A stretch of 64,000 bases of DNA, taken from contig NZ_JACCCW010000002.1 in NCBI RefSeq assembly GCF_013410065.1, forward strand, positions 2,039,518-2,103,517. Reading direction: 5' to 3'. Each line of letters starts with the position of its first letter. Position 1 is the stretch's first letter. The translations under genes and the position numbers were made by a program. The notes beneath the pieces were generated by a model. The model made no database searches, was not told the DNA's origin, and saw nothing but the letters and a program-made list of their open reading frames with translations. Below, piece after piece: positions 25,237-33,710 of this stretch. The DNA comes from Granulicella arctica. Lineage in GTDB: Bacteria > Acidobacteriota > Terriglobia > Terriglobales > Acidobacteriaceae.

Positions 25237-28200
25237 CTAAAAGTTGTACTTGACGCTGAACGCAAAGCGGCGGTGGCCGGTCTTGTTGTCAATGTGGCCC
25301 GCGGTGCTGAGGTTGGTTGGCGCTGCGTTGTAGGCATTGAAGTCCAACTGCTCATTGGGGTCTTCGTAGTAAATGAGGAACTCATTCATGGGGTGATTGA
25401 AGATGTTGAAGACCTCGCTGCCGAATTCCAGGCTGCGACTGTCGCGCATCGCGAAGACCTTATGCAATCCGGTCGAGTCGTTTTCGTAAGCTGGCCCATG
25501 AATGTAGGGCAGACGAAACGTTCCGTTGTGCACCGTGTTCTGGGACGGACCGGTGGTGTTGGACGGAAAGGTCACAGACGTCGGCGATTGGAAGCAGTTT
25601 GCGTTGAAGTACTGGTCCTTCCCCAATCCCTTGCGCGGATCGCAGACCATGACCGGCACGGCCCGAGAGTCGGAGGACCCTGCGATCGCCTCACCGGACA
25701 GATTCGGAAAATTAGGCCCGACCGACGTCATCGTAATCTGGTTCACATTGACTGCATACTCCTGGTTGTAGTTGTTGCCGATCGGGGTGCCGCTCGACAA
25801 CTGGAAGATTCCCGAGGGATGCCATCCGTCCAGAAGGCCTGCGGCGATTTTATTGCCGCCGAATCGGCCGCTGAATTTAGGCAATGAGATGTAGTACGAC
25901 AGGCTTAGAGCATTGGTCTGGTCGAAGGGCACGGGACCGTAGTCCCGCTTCATATCCCAGACATCTTCGGCATTGTAGGCCAGAGACTTGCCATGACTGA
26001 AGCTGCCCCAGTAGTGCAGCCATCCGGTCTCGCGCGTAAGCGTGAGCTGGCCGGCATTGTAGTTAGAGTTCAGATTGTGATAATGAATACCCACAGCGCC
26101 GGCATCACTATAGGGACGGCACTGCTGTTGATAAAACGTGCCGTAAAAGCCGTTCCCCCCGCCGCCAGTTTCGCAGCCTTCAGGCACCACATTGGCGGTC
26201 GAGTATCCAACTAGGTTGTGGGCGCTGTTGCCCACGAAATTGACCTGTAGCTTGTTACCCCACGGCAGTTCTCGCGCCACGGCGAGGTTCCAGGAGTAGG
26301 TAACCGGTGCGAGGTGATCCTTGGGAGCCGCAGATCCATAGGACGAGACAGTGAAGCTATAGTCGCTACTGGGCGTATGCGTCGACGCAGCGGCCAGAGT
26401 ATTGCCTTCAGCGGAGATAGAGTACGCAAGGAAGTTTGGCGGGGCTTCGATACCGGAGTAAGCATTGGTGCCGGGATCGAGGTAGTAGTTGGTGCCGACT
26501 CCGCCGCGTATCACCGTCCGTCCGCTGCCGTCCAGATCGTAAGCAAAGCCGACGGAGGGAGCATACTGGAAGCCCAGGGGCTTGGAGCCGTAGATGGGCA
26601 CAGACGGATTGGACTTGTGCGACTCGTAACCGGACAGGTTGTAGTTCACATACTGAGGGCCGCAAGTGTAGACGTTGGCGCTGGTCCCGCAGGTACTGCC
26701 CGAGTAAAGTGCCGGGTTGAAGATGGCGATATTGCCGCCACGGTCGTACCACCACTCTAGGTGATCGACACGCAGACCGTAATTCAGGTGCAGGCGAGAG
26801 GTCACGTGCCAGACATCCTCCGCGTAGAAATCGAAGCGCTTGGTCATCATCTGCGCCATGAGATTCTGTGTCGTCTGCGACGCTGTAACGATATTACCGG
26901 TCAGCAGATCCGCCCAGTCGTTGCCCGATGAAGCGGAGTTATAACTTTGTTCCTGGTAGGAACCGTTGTCGTTGCCCGACGTCCGGTTATTGAAAAACGC
27001 AACCTGACTGTAGAAGCCTGCGCGGAGCAGATGATTGCCCTTCAACTTCGAGATGCCGTCACTGATCGTGATAGTGTTCTGTGCGCCCAGATAAAGAGGA
27101 GTAATGCCCGGCGTCAGATAGGACACGCCCATATTGTTATCGAATGAGACATTGGGCATGAAGGGATTGTTGGTGTTGAAATACAGGCCGTAGGGGAAGT
27201 TATACGTCGAACGCAATATCGAGCTTTGGTTGCCGATAGTGTACTTGGTGGTGAAGCGCGTGTAGGAGAGCGCCAGTTCGTTGGTGAGCGAGGAACTGAG
27301 CACATCGGTCAGGTTGCCGTTGATGGAGTTGGAGGCCTGTTTGCCCGTCATTGGGGCTATGCTCGGCGTTTGATTGAAGGTGTTGTAAGGGCCGTAGGGC
27401 CACGGGTCGCTCTCGTTTTCGTGGTTGTACCGCACGAAGGCGTGGATTTTTTCCGTTGGCGCATAATCGATCTTCAGCACCTCCTGATTGCGTGGATTCG
27501 AGGTGACAAAATCCGTGACCAGGTTGTAGCCATCGTGCGTCGTGGGATCGGCGTTGGGAAGCGGGAGCAGACTCAGCAGCTCCTGACCGCCCGCATCGAT
27601 CATCGATGGGTTCAGGGTTGCCGAACCGTTACACCAGGATGGCTTACTTATGCAAGGGTTTACCATCGCCTGACTGGCCGCCGTAAGTTCCGACATGTAG
27701 GCTGCATTACTGAAGTCGCCCGTCCGCATGGCTGCCGTCGGCACTACGGCCTTGCGCACGGGGCTCTGCTGGGTTTGCACATGCTGCTGTGAAAGCTCGG
27801 TCGCCGCGAAAAAGAAGAGCTTGTCCCTTAGCATTGGCACGCCTGGTATTTTGACCGGCCCGCTGATCTGCACAGCCGGATAGAACAACGACGTTTGCGG
27901 CTTAGGAATCCCGTTGGTCTTCTCCTGCCAATCCACGGCGTCGAAGATATGGTGGCGAGCATTCAGTTGGGCCATTCCGTGGAAGTTGCTTCCACCGGAC
28001 TTGGTTTCGGTCGAAACCACAATGGGCCCGTTAGGCTGCGAGGCAGAGTAAGCCGCCGTGTCAACCTTTAGTTCGGCGATCATATCGACGTTGGGCGTGA
28101 CGGAAGCACCGCCTGCTGTATTGAGGTCGGTGACGGATGCACCGTCGCTAACGATCTGCACCTGGTCGAAGCGAGTTCCATTGACGGAGAACGAACTGGC

Positions 28201-28767
28201 GTTGTTGGTGAAGCCGGCCTGCCCACTATCGTAACGGCCGTTGAAATTTCCCGTGTTGGCCGCACCGGGAACCAGACCCAACAACTCGATGCCGCTCCGG
28301 CCTTCCAGATTTGTCTTTTGAATCTGGTCACTGGACATGGTATAGCTGTCTTCGCCCGACGTCGTGGGAGTGAACTCCGATGAGGGCACGGTGACCACAA
28401 CCGTAGAATTGCCCCCGGACACGGCCATCATAAGATCGGGAAGCTCCAGCTGGTCGCCGATATGGGCCGCAATACCCTTGCGCACCAGATCTTTGAAGCC
28501 CGGCACAGAGATTGTGAGATCGTAGGTGCCCACCGAAATACCGATGATCGAGAACTGGCCTCGATCGTCGGCAATCGTAGAGCGGTTTACACCCGAAGCT
28601 TCATTGGTGATGATGATTTTCGCATGCGGGATGACTGCCCTCGTCTGATCTACAACAGCCCCCGTGAGCGTGGCGGAGTTAGTCTGCGCGACGGTAAAAG
28701 TCGATCCCAATGCCAGAAGCAGCGCAAACACAGTGCGGGCTGCGTATCTGGATACAGAGTAGTTCAT
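25237..28767 (-). CDS. TonB-dependent outer membrane receptor, Oar-like with carboxypeptidase-regulatory domain
   Basis: 1176 residues; AGAGGA five bases before the ATG. The signal peptide ends STFTVAQ. Residues 28-115 form a CarboxypepD_reg-like Ig-fold (TLTGAVVDQTRAVIPHAKI, IGISVGTYDLTISVPGFKD). A plug follows, with a NGTRFDQVQIVSDGASVTDL stretch and EVDTAAYSASQPNGP-type text, then a large beta-barrel ending KTGHRRFAFSVKYNF with the C-terminal Phe of outer membrane proteins. In acidobacteria such receptors often accompany glycosidase genes. Here it likely imports galactan or pectin oligosaccharides released by the downstream GH53 and GH35 enzymes. Substrate choice is inferred from neighbours only. 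Confidence 0.9.
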   Translation of the reverse strand: MNYSVSRYAARTVFALLLALGSTFTVAQTNSATLTGAVVDQTRAVIPHAKIIITNEASGVNRSTIADDRGQFSIIGISVGTYDLTISVPGFKDLVRKGIAAHIGDQLELPDLMMAVSGGNSTVVVTVPSSEFTPTTSGEDSYTMSSDQIQKTNLEGRSGIELLGLVPGAANTGNFNGRYDSGQAGFTNNASSFSVNGTRFDQVQIVSDGASVTDLNTAGGASVTPNVDMIAELKVDTAAYSASQPNGPIVVSTETKSGGSNFHGMAQLNARHHIFDAVDWQEKTNGIPKPQTSLFYPAVQISGPVKIPGVPMLRDKLFFFAATELSQQHVQTQQSPVRKAVVPTAAMRTGDFSNAAYMSELTAASQAMVNPCISKPSWCNGSATLNPSMIDAGGQELLSLLPLPNADPTTHDGYNLVTDFVTSNPRNQEVLKIDYAPTEKIHAFVRYNHENESDPWPYGPYNTFNQTPSIAPMTGKQASNSINGNLTDVLSSSLTNELALSYTRFTTKYTIGNQSSILRSTYNFPYGLYFNTNNPFMPNVSFDNNMGVSYLTPGITPLYLGAQNTITISDGISKLKGNHLLRAGFYSQVAFFNNRTSGNDNGSYQEQSYNSASSGNDWADLLTGNIVTASQTTQNLMAQMMTKRFDFYAEDVWHVTSRLHLNYGLRVDHLEWWYDRGGNIAIFNPALYSGSTCGTSANVYTCGPQYVNYNLSGYESHKSNPSVPIYGSKPLGFQYAPSVGFAYDLDGSGRTVIRGGVGTNYYLDPGTNAYSGIEAPPNFLAYSISAEGNTLAAASTHTPSSDYSFTVSSYGSAAPKDHLAPVTYSWNLAVARELPWGNKLQVNFVGNSAHNLVGYSTANVVPEGCETGGGGNGFYGTFYQQQCRPYSDAGAVGIHYHNLNSNYNAGQLTLTRETGWLHYWGSFSHGKSLAYNAEDVWDMKRDYGPVPFDQTNALSLSYYISLPKFSGRFGGNKIAAGLLDGWHPSGIFQLSSGTPIGNNYNQEYAVNVNQITMTSVGPNFPNLSGEAIAGSSDSRAVPVMVCDPRKGLGKDQYFNANCFQSPTSVTFPSNTTGPSQNTVHNGTFRLPYIHGPAYENDSTGLHKVFAMRDSRSLEFGSEVFNIFNHPMNEFLIYYEDPNEQLDFNAYNAAPTNLSTAGHIDNKTGHRRFAFSVKYNF

Positions 28768-28920
28768 GAAAATCCTCTTTTCGGCTCTCCAAATTCCTGA
28801 AATGCGATTCAGCGCTTGCTGCTGGATCCCTGATCTCCATCTACTTGGAATCTGGAAATAGGGATGCGAACGCTTTTCAGGGCTGGAGTGAACGGTAGTC
28901 TTCGCGTATATCGACGCGCA

Positions 28921-28966
28921 TGATACCTAAGTATCAGTTCAGAATATATTTTCCCTATTGATACTT
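28921..28966. promoter_or_regulatory. TGATAC inverted-repeat cluster in the TonB receptor promoter region
   Basis: TGATAC-ctaa-GTATCA (28921-28936) is a 16-bp inverted repeat with a 4-nt spacer. A further TGATACTT at 28959-28966 also pairs with AAGTATCA at 28929-28936. The three half-sites lie about 155-200 bp upstream of the receptor ATG and just after the response-regulator gene. They are a natural candidate for its operator. Confidence 0.5.
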
Positions 28967-29012
28967 TTTACCGGCGTCTTTCAGGAACAGTTCCCCTACA
29001 GGTTGCCTCTAA

Positions 29013-29040
29013 ACCTCATCTAGATTTTTCTAGAGATGAG
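29013..29040 (-). terminator. hairpin at the end of the two-component operon
   Basis: CTCATCTAGA (29015-29024) pairs with TCTAGAGATGAG (29029-29040) with a two-base bulge and a short T-loop. The stem overlaps the last codons of the response regulator. The bases that follow are not a clean T-run, so termination is uncertain. Confidence 0.35.
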
Positions 29041-29659
29041 CCATGCCGCGCCGGAGGGCCGCCACCACGGCTTGCGTACGGTCCGACACCTCAAGCCGAA
29101 CCAGGATCGATCCCATATGCCGCTTCACCGTTACTTCCGAAATCCCCAAACGAGAGCCGATCTCTCGATTGCTCAATCCATCCACAACGAGTGCTAAAAC
29201 CTGCCGCTCACGATGGCTAAGCGTTGAATCGGGAGATCTGGAATCCAACGTCTTGAGAACCGCATGGGGCAAAAAGCGCCGCCCTCTATGCACTCGTCTC
29301 ACCGCATTGATCAGCACATCGTGATTCATTCCCTTTAGAACATAGGCTCTTGCGCCGGCTTCCAGGGCGAGGTGAATATCTTCATCTCCCTCAAAGTTCG
29401 TGAGCACAACAAAGAGCGCCTCTGGATACCGCTGGCGAATTGTTTGCATGGCTACGATGCCGCTCCCGTCCGGAAGCCCAAGATCCATCAGGGTAATATC
29501 GGGGCGGCAACGCTCAAAGACTTCGATTGCCTCCTGGACAGTTCCCGCCTCTCCTGCAAGGTCCATATCCGGCTGCGACTTGACGATCGAGGATATCCCT
29601 AGCCGCGTGATGGGATGGTCGTCAACGATGAGCACTCTAATCCTGTTCGCTTGGTCCAC
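29030..29659 (-). CDS. NarL/FixJ-type response regulator
   Basis: 209 residues starting at a GTG two bases after the sensor kinase stop, hence translationally coupled. The receiver domain has VDDHP (acidic pocket), D at DITLMDLGLPDGSG (phospho-acceptor), T at VVLTNF and K at VLKG. The C-terminal LuxR-type HTH covers about 140-205 (LSHREREQ-like LSHRERQVLALVVDGLSNRE and IGSRLGISEVTVKRHM). It would bind DNA when phosphorylated by the adjacent kinase; the neighbouring receptor and glycosidase genes are the likely targets. Confidence 0.93.
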   Translation of the reverse strand: MDQANRIRVLIVDDHPITRLGISSIVKSQPDMDLAGEAGTVQEAIEVFERCRPDITLMDLGLPDGSGIVAMQTIRQRYPEALFVVLTNFEGDEDIHLALEAGARAYVLKGMNHDVLINAVRRVHRGRRFLPHAVLKTLDSRSPDSTLSHRERQVLALVVDGLSNREIGSRLGISEVTVKRHMGSILVRLEVSDRTQAVVAALRRGMAHL

Positions 29660-29661
29660 TT

Positions 29662-32622
29662 CTACACATCCCTAAGTGCCGCGCCGGAAGAAGCTCTCTT
29701 ACGGGAGATCTCGATCCCGACCTGCGTGCCAACGCCGATTCTACTGCTCACGCTGAAGATGGCACCAATACGCCGAGCGCGCTCCTTCATCCCCTGTATC
29801 CCAAAATGAGGGCCGGAATCCTGCCCCATGCCCGCGCAGTCGAACCCGTGGCCATCGTCGCAGACCTGAATCACCAAGCTCTCATCGGAAAAGTCTGCCC
29901 GCAACACAATTTCCCTCGGTTGACCGTGCATGACGGAATTATGCAACGCCTCGCGCGTAATCATAAGCAACTCCTGCAATGCCGAAGGCTCGATCGGGAA
30001 TTGCTTTCCCGTTACCTCACAGAGGATCGGGACTTCAGCGTTGCTGTTCATCTGATCGGCAATTCTCTGCAACGAACGCACAATATCTTCGCCGGGCAAC
30101 TCGCTGCGGCGCAAATCCCAAATGGCCTGTCTCGCCTCGCCAATCGTAGTGCGCACCTGTGTGCGTGCCAGGTCGACCATCTCATCCGCGGAAACCGGAT
30201 CGGCCGCCTCCATGCTGGAGGCGGCTTCCAGCAGCGCGGAGACATTTGTGCACCCCTGAAGAACCGTATCGTGCATTTCGCGTGCCAGACGGCTACGCTC
30301 TTCCAGCACCAACCGGAACCTCATCTTGATTCGCTGAATTCTGAAACGGTATGCCCCCCAAGCCAGCGCGGCGAGAAGCCCTCCGCAAAAGAAAAGAAAC
30401 CACGGCCTGCGGTAAAAATAAGCCTTCTGGACAAACTCCAGAGAAGCTACCGATTTGGATTCGGATTGCCCTGCCTCCCATGCCTCGACGCGGAACACAT
30501 AATGTCCCGGCGCAAGGTTATCGAATTCGGCGGTGCGGCGCGCCGAAGTCTCCCTCCACTCTTGGTCAAAGCCCTCCAACTTAGTCCGGAAGAGCATGGC
30601 CGCCTGGGAGCGGAGCAGAATTGGGGCGTAGGATATCTCCACACGGGATGAACGTGGCGAAAGCACAATGGGCTGCGAATGAGATGATACTTCCCGTCCA
30701 TCCACAACCACTCGGTCAATTGCGAGAGGAAAAGCCCCTCGGCGTTCCATGCGATTTGCTGCGATGTGCACCAGCCCCTTGTTACTTGGAAACCACACAT
30801 CGCCTTGCCGTGAGATGGCGCCTGCAGGTTGCATCGACCCGAAGATCTCTGCCGATCCGGCATCGAGAGAGGACGCGAAATATATCGGAGTGACCGATCT
30901 CAAACGATGGTTGGCGGCTTCCTCCAACTGTTTCCAGCTTTGAAGCGATGCCCCGTTCGGCCCGCCAAGCCAGAGGTCTCCATCTCCATTCTCGAGGATG
31001 CTGTAGATCAGGTTGTTGACCAGGCCATTGTTGGTCGTAAACAGAAAGAACTTTCCTGATTTATATCGGTAGAGCCCTCTGTTTGTCCCTATCCACAACA
31101 CTCCTTGCCTGTCTTCGTGGAGAGCCAAAACCGTGTCGTGCCCCACCGCCTCGGTAACAACATCGCCGACAAAACGATCGCCTTGAAGATGCTTCAGCCC
31201 CTGGAAAGTCCCCATCCAGATGTCTCCAGCGTGATCTTCCAGCAGTGCCATCACACTGACGCTCTGAAATCCATTCCCTATGTCGCAAGCCTTGAAACCT
31301 CTCGGTGTCCAATGGCTCACGCCGCCATCCGTTCCAATCCAAACGCTTCCATCGCGGGTCTGGATCATCGCCCTGGGGAAGTTGCTGCCAAGACCGTCTT
31401 TCGCTAAATAGTTCACCCACATGTTTCCAGACTGATGGAAGACTCCTTTGCCATCCGTGCCTACCCACAACGCGCCTCCCTCGTCTCTCATGAGAAGACG
31501 AACCTTGATCCCCGCGAGACCAGGAAACGTGTGCGGTTTCAACACCCCTTCTTTCATGTGGAACAAATGGTTCGAACATATCCAAAGCGTCCCGTCGCGA
31601 TCTTGATACACATTCCCGAAATCCGAATCGGAGGCTCCGGGAAGAGGATAAATACTCACGGAACTTTTTGTGAGCCTCAACATCCCCCCCTGCGAGCCCA
31701 CCCATATATTCATCTCCTGATCCTCATACAGATTGAGGACAGTATTGCTGGACAGTCCGATCATGAGATTCATGCGCACAAATCTGCCTGTCCGATTGAC
31801 ATAGAGCCCGTTGCCGATCGTGCCCGCCCACAACGCGCCATCCGAAGTTTCACGGAGAACCCGTACCGTACCAGGTACTTCATCGACGTGTTTGAATCCG
31901 CCCATGGTCTGCAAACGGTAGAGTCCGGAGACGGCACCCACCCAAATAGAGCCATCGCGAGTCTCCAGAATCGACTTCACACGCAGGCTCGAAATGTCGC
32001 GTACTAACCGGTAATTCCGGACGCCCTCTCGATCCATATACACAAGCGCTGTCCCTCCAACCCATATCCCGCCACGGCTGTCGCCTGTAATCGCATGAAC
32101 GCTCATGGCCGGAATCATGCCACTGCCATCTACTCGCTTGAACCGCTCGCCGAAAAACCTGAAGAGCCCCGAGTCTGTCCCTACCCAGATATTCCCTGCG
32201 TTGTCTTCATAGACGGCTCGAACAACGTTATTTGTGAGACCGTCGTTCGCCGAAAAAACGCGGAAGGCCCCGTTCTGATAACGGATCAGCCCGCCACCTT
32301 CCGTCCCAATCCATAGAGCCCCGTCGCGCGTTACCTTCAGGCAGAATATGCTGTCCGTTTTCAACGCAGAAATGTTGTCGGAATCAAAATGCACGAAACG
32401 GTATCCATCAAAACGAACCAATCCCCGTAAAGTGCCAATCCATAAATAATGATCTGGGGTCTGGGCAAACGCCTGAATGGTTTCTGAGGGAAGCCCGTCT
32501 TGAGCCAGCCAGAGGCTCGCGATATAGTCAGGCGGGGCTTCAGTCATCGCAAAAAGCCGCATCGCGCAGTCCAGCAGAGATGCTGCGATGAGTATCCTGC
32601 GCGCTATAGACTTTCTCGTCAT
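29662..32622 (-). CDS. sensor histidine kinase with Reg_prop propellers and Y_Y_Y domain
   Basis: 986 residues. The signal segment is at 1-26. Residues about 30-640 consist of repeated WIGT/WVGT-x-GGL-R motifs (LWIGTEGGGLIRY, IWVGTDSGLFRF) forming two seven-bladed-type propellers. A Y_Y_Y Ig-like domain follows (TKLEGFDQEWRETS, FDNLAPGHYVFRVEA), then one membrane helix (PWFLFFCGGLLAALAWGAY). The cytoplasmic part has HisKA_3 with the phospho-His in LAREMHDTVLQG and an HATPase_c domain (N-box near REALHNSVMH, then VCDDGHGFD). It is the periplasmic polysaccharide-sensor layout known from Bacteroides hybrid systems, but here with a separate NarL-type regulator. A breakdown product of the locus's polysaccharide is the likely signal. 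Confidence 0.92.
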   Translation of the reverse strand: MTRKSIARRILIAASLLDCAMRLFAMTEAPPDYIASLWLAQDGLPSETIQAFAQTPDHYLWIGTLRGLVRFDGYRFVHFDSDNISALKTDSIFCLKVTRDGALWIGTEGGGLIRYQNGAFRVFSANDGLTNNVVRAVYEDNAGNIWVGTDSGLFRFFGERFKRVDGSGMIPAMSVHAITGDSRGGIWVGGTALVYMDREGVRNYRLVRDISSLRVKSILETRDGSIWVGAVSGLYRLQTMGGFKHVDEVPGTVRVLRETSDGALWAGTIGNGLYVNRTGRFVRMNLMIGLSSNTVLNLYEDQEMNIWVGSQGGMLRLTKSSVSIYPLPGASDSDFGNVYQDRDGTLWICSNHLFHMKEGVLKPHTFPGLAGIKVRLLMRDEGGALWVGTDGKGVFHQSGNMWVNYLAKDGLGSNFPRAMIQTRDGSVWIGTDGGVSHWTPRGFKACDIGNGFQSVSVMALLEDHAGDIWMGTFQGLKHLQGDRFVGDVVTEAVGHDTVLALHEDRQGVLWIGTNRGLYRYKSGKFFLFTTNNGLVNNLIYSILENGDGDLWLGGPNGASLQSWKQLEEAANHRLRSVTPIYFASSLDAGSAEIFGSMQPAGAISRQGDVWFPSNKGLVHIAANRMERRGAFPLAIDRVVVDGREVSSHSQPIVLSPRSSRVEISYAPILLRSQAAMLFRTKLEGFDQEWRETSARRTAEFDNLAPGHYVFRVEAWEAGQSESKSVASLEFVQKAYFYRRPWFLFFCGGLLAALAWGAYRFRIQRIKMRFRLVLEERSRLAREMHDTVLQGCTNVSALLEAASSMEAADPVSADEMVDLARTQVRTTIGEARQAIWDLRRSELPGEDIVRSLQRIADQMNSNAEVPILCEVTGKQFPIEPSALQELLMITREALHNSVMHGQPREIVLRADFSDESLVIQVCDDGHGFDCAGMGQDSGPHFGIQGMKERARRIGAIFSVSSRIGVGTQVGIEISRKRASSGAALRDV

Positions 32623-33053
32623 GACGTTTCCAGGAATGGTTCGACTCTAGTTCATCTTGTTAACACGCCCTTTGGCAAACTACAGTCGGGAACAAAAGAA
32701 GGAGTCAATGAGCGATGTGTTGAGGCCATAGGGACGCCAGTACGCTACCAACCGTAGCAAAAGGATTCGGGCAGTGATCGCGGCCTAGCATATTGGCGTC
32801 CATCAGCGCATTGTCGGATACGCTCATTGTTGTCAGGGTTTGGGTATGCACCATCAGCTTTTGTTGCACTCCCATCGGTATTGGATCTTCCCGTTGACAC
32901 CAAACGCCGAACGTCCCCCACAGGTCGGGCACTCCAGCAAACGGCATCCGGCAGGACGAACGTAGTCCCGTTGGACAGGTGCCTTATTGGGAATGACATA
33001 ACGTCACTCTCGAAGAGCAGTTCCAACGCACTGATCGACCAGAAGAATGAGCA
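32623..33053. other. intergenic region without convincing gene
   Basis: Several overlapping open frames exist but none has consistent codon character or a ribosome-binding site. One minus-frame fragment around 32930 reads CPTCGG, like a zinc-knuckle scrap, but it is soon interrupted by stops. It may be decayed DNA between the utilisation locus and the housekeeping genes. Confidence 0.4.
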
Positions 33054-33221
33054 ATGAAACATCGCGTAAGAGCAACTGTAGTTGCTCTCGGCAGCTTGCT
33101 ATATGCATTCGTGGTCGCCACCGCAACTCATGGCTTTGAAAGACGCTCCATACGTCCACGGTATAAAATCGATCCACGGAAGAAAGAGTTCATCAAAGTG
33201 ACGGACTTCGGTACGCTTTAG
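33054..33221 (+). CDS. small secreted or membrane peptide, 55 aa
   Basis: ATG to TAG, 55 codons. The N-terminus is MKHRVR followed by a hydrophobic stretch (ATVVALGSLLYAFVVATATHG), a good signal peptide or anchor. The tail is highly basic (about 10 Arg/Lys in 25 residues) and ends DFGTL. A purine-rich AGAAGAATGAG precedes the ATG. I recognise no family. The N-basic/hydrophobic/polar design is unlikely in a random frame, but length leaves doubt. Confidence 0.4.
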   Translation: MKHRVRATVVALGSLLYAFVVATATHGFERRSIRPRYKIDPRKKEFIKVTDFGTL

Positions 33222-33383
33222 CTATCAAGAATAAATACCACCAGTGTTTTATGTTCTTTCAAGTGATTGACTTTGAAGGACATTGTAGCCAGATACACCA
33301 GACTTGGAATCTGGCGGAGCAACTCATGGGGTTCAAGTTCCCCATTCGCACTATTCCCAGCAACTGCAACGGATAAGGATGCA

Positions 33384-33707
33384 ATGAGCGACATCAAGGC
33401 GTCTAACGCGCCAGGCCAGAATGAGCAGCCAGCGCTGAAGCTGACCACCACCAGCGAGTACCGCGACGGCTACGCGAACAGCGTGCAGGTGCGCATGAGT
33501 GTCTGGGACTTCTTTCTCGTCTTCGGAACTATGCACCAGCAAACCAAGGAAGAGGTCAACGTACAAAACTTCCAGGGCATCTATCTCAGCCCGCAGCAGG
33601 CAAAGGCCCTCTGGAACGTCCTCGGCCATAACCTCGCCCAGTACGAGCAGGCATTCGGAGAGCTGGCTCTCGAGCCGCTTCCCCCCGCTGGCGGTCCTGT
33701 TCACTAG
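33384..33707 (+). CDS. DUF3467 family protein
   Basis: 107 residues from the ATG preceded by AAGGA at four bases. LTTTSEYRDGYANSVQVRMS, DFFLVFG and IYLSPQQAKALWNVLGHNL match the small DUF3467 proteins, which are widespread and of unknown function. The gene is three bases ahead of the glycosyltransferase gene and probably co-transcribed with it. Confidence 0.8.
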   Translation: MSDIKASNAPGQNEQPALKLTTTSEYRDGYANSVQVRMSVWDFFLVFGTMHQQTKEEVNVQNFQGIYLSPQQAKALWNVLGHNLAQYEQAFGELALEPLPPAGGPVH

Positions 33708-33710
33708 ACT

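Noticed and set aside
32705..33062. Overlapping minus-strand frames of 80 and 105 codons between the kinase gene and the DUF3467 gene
   Set aside because: No ribosome-binding site, no recognisable domain, mixed composition; the CPTCGG fragment in a third frame is cut by stops.
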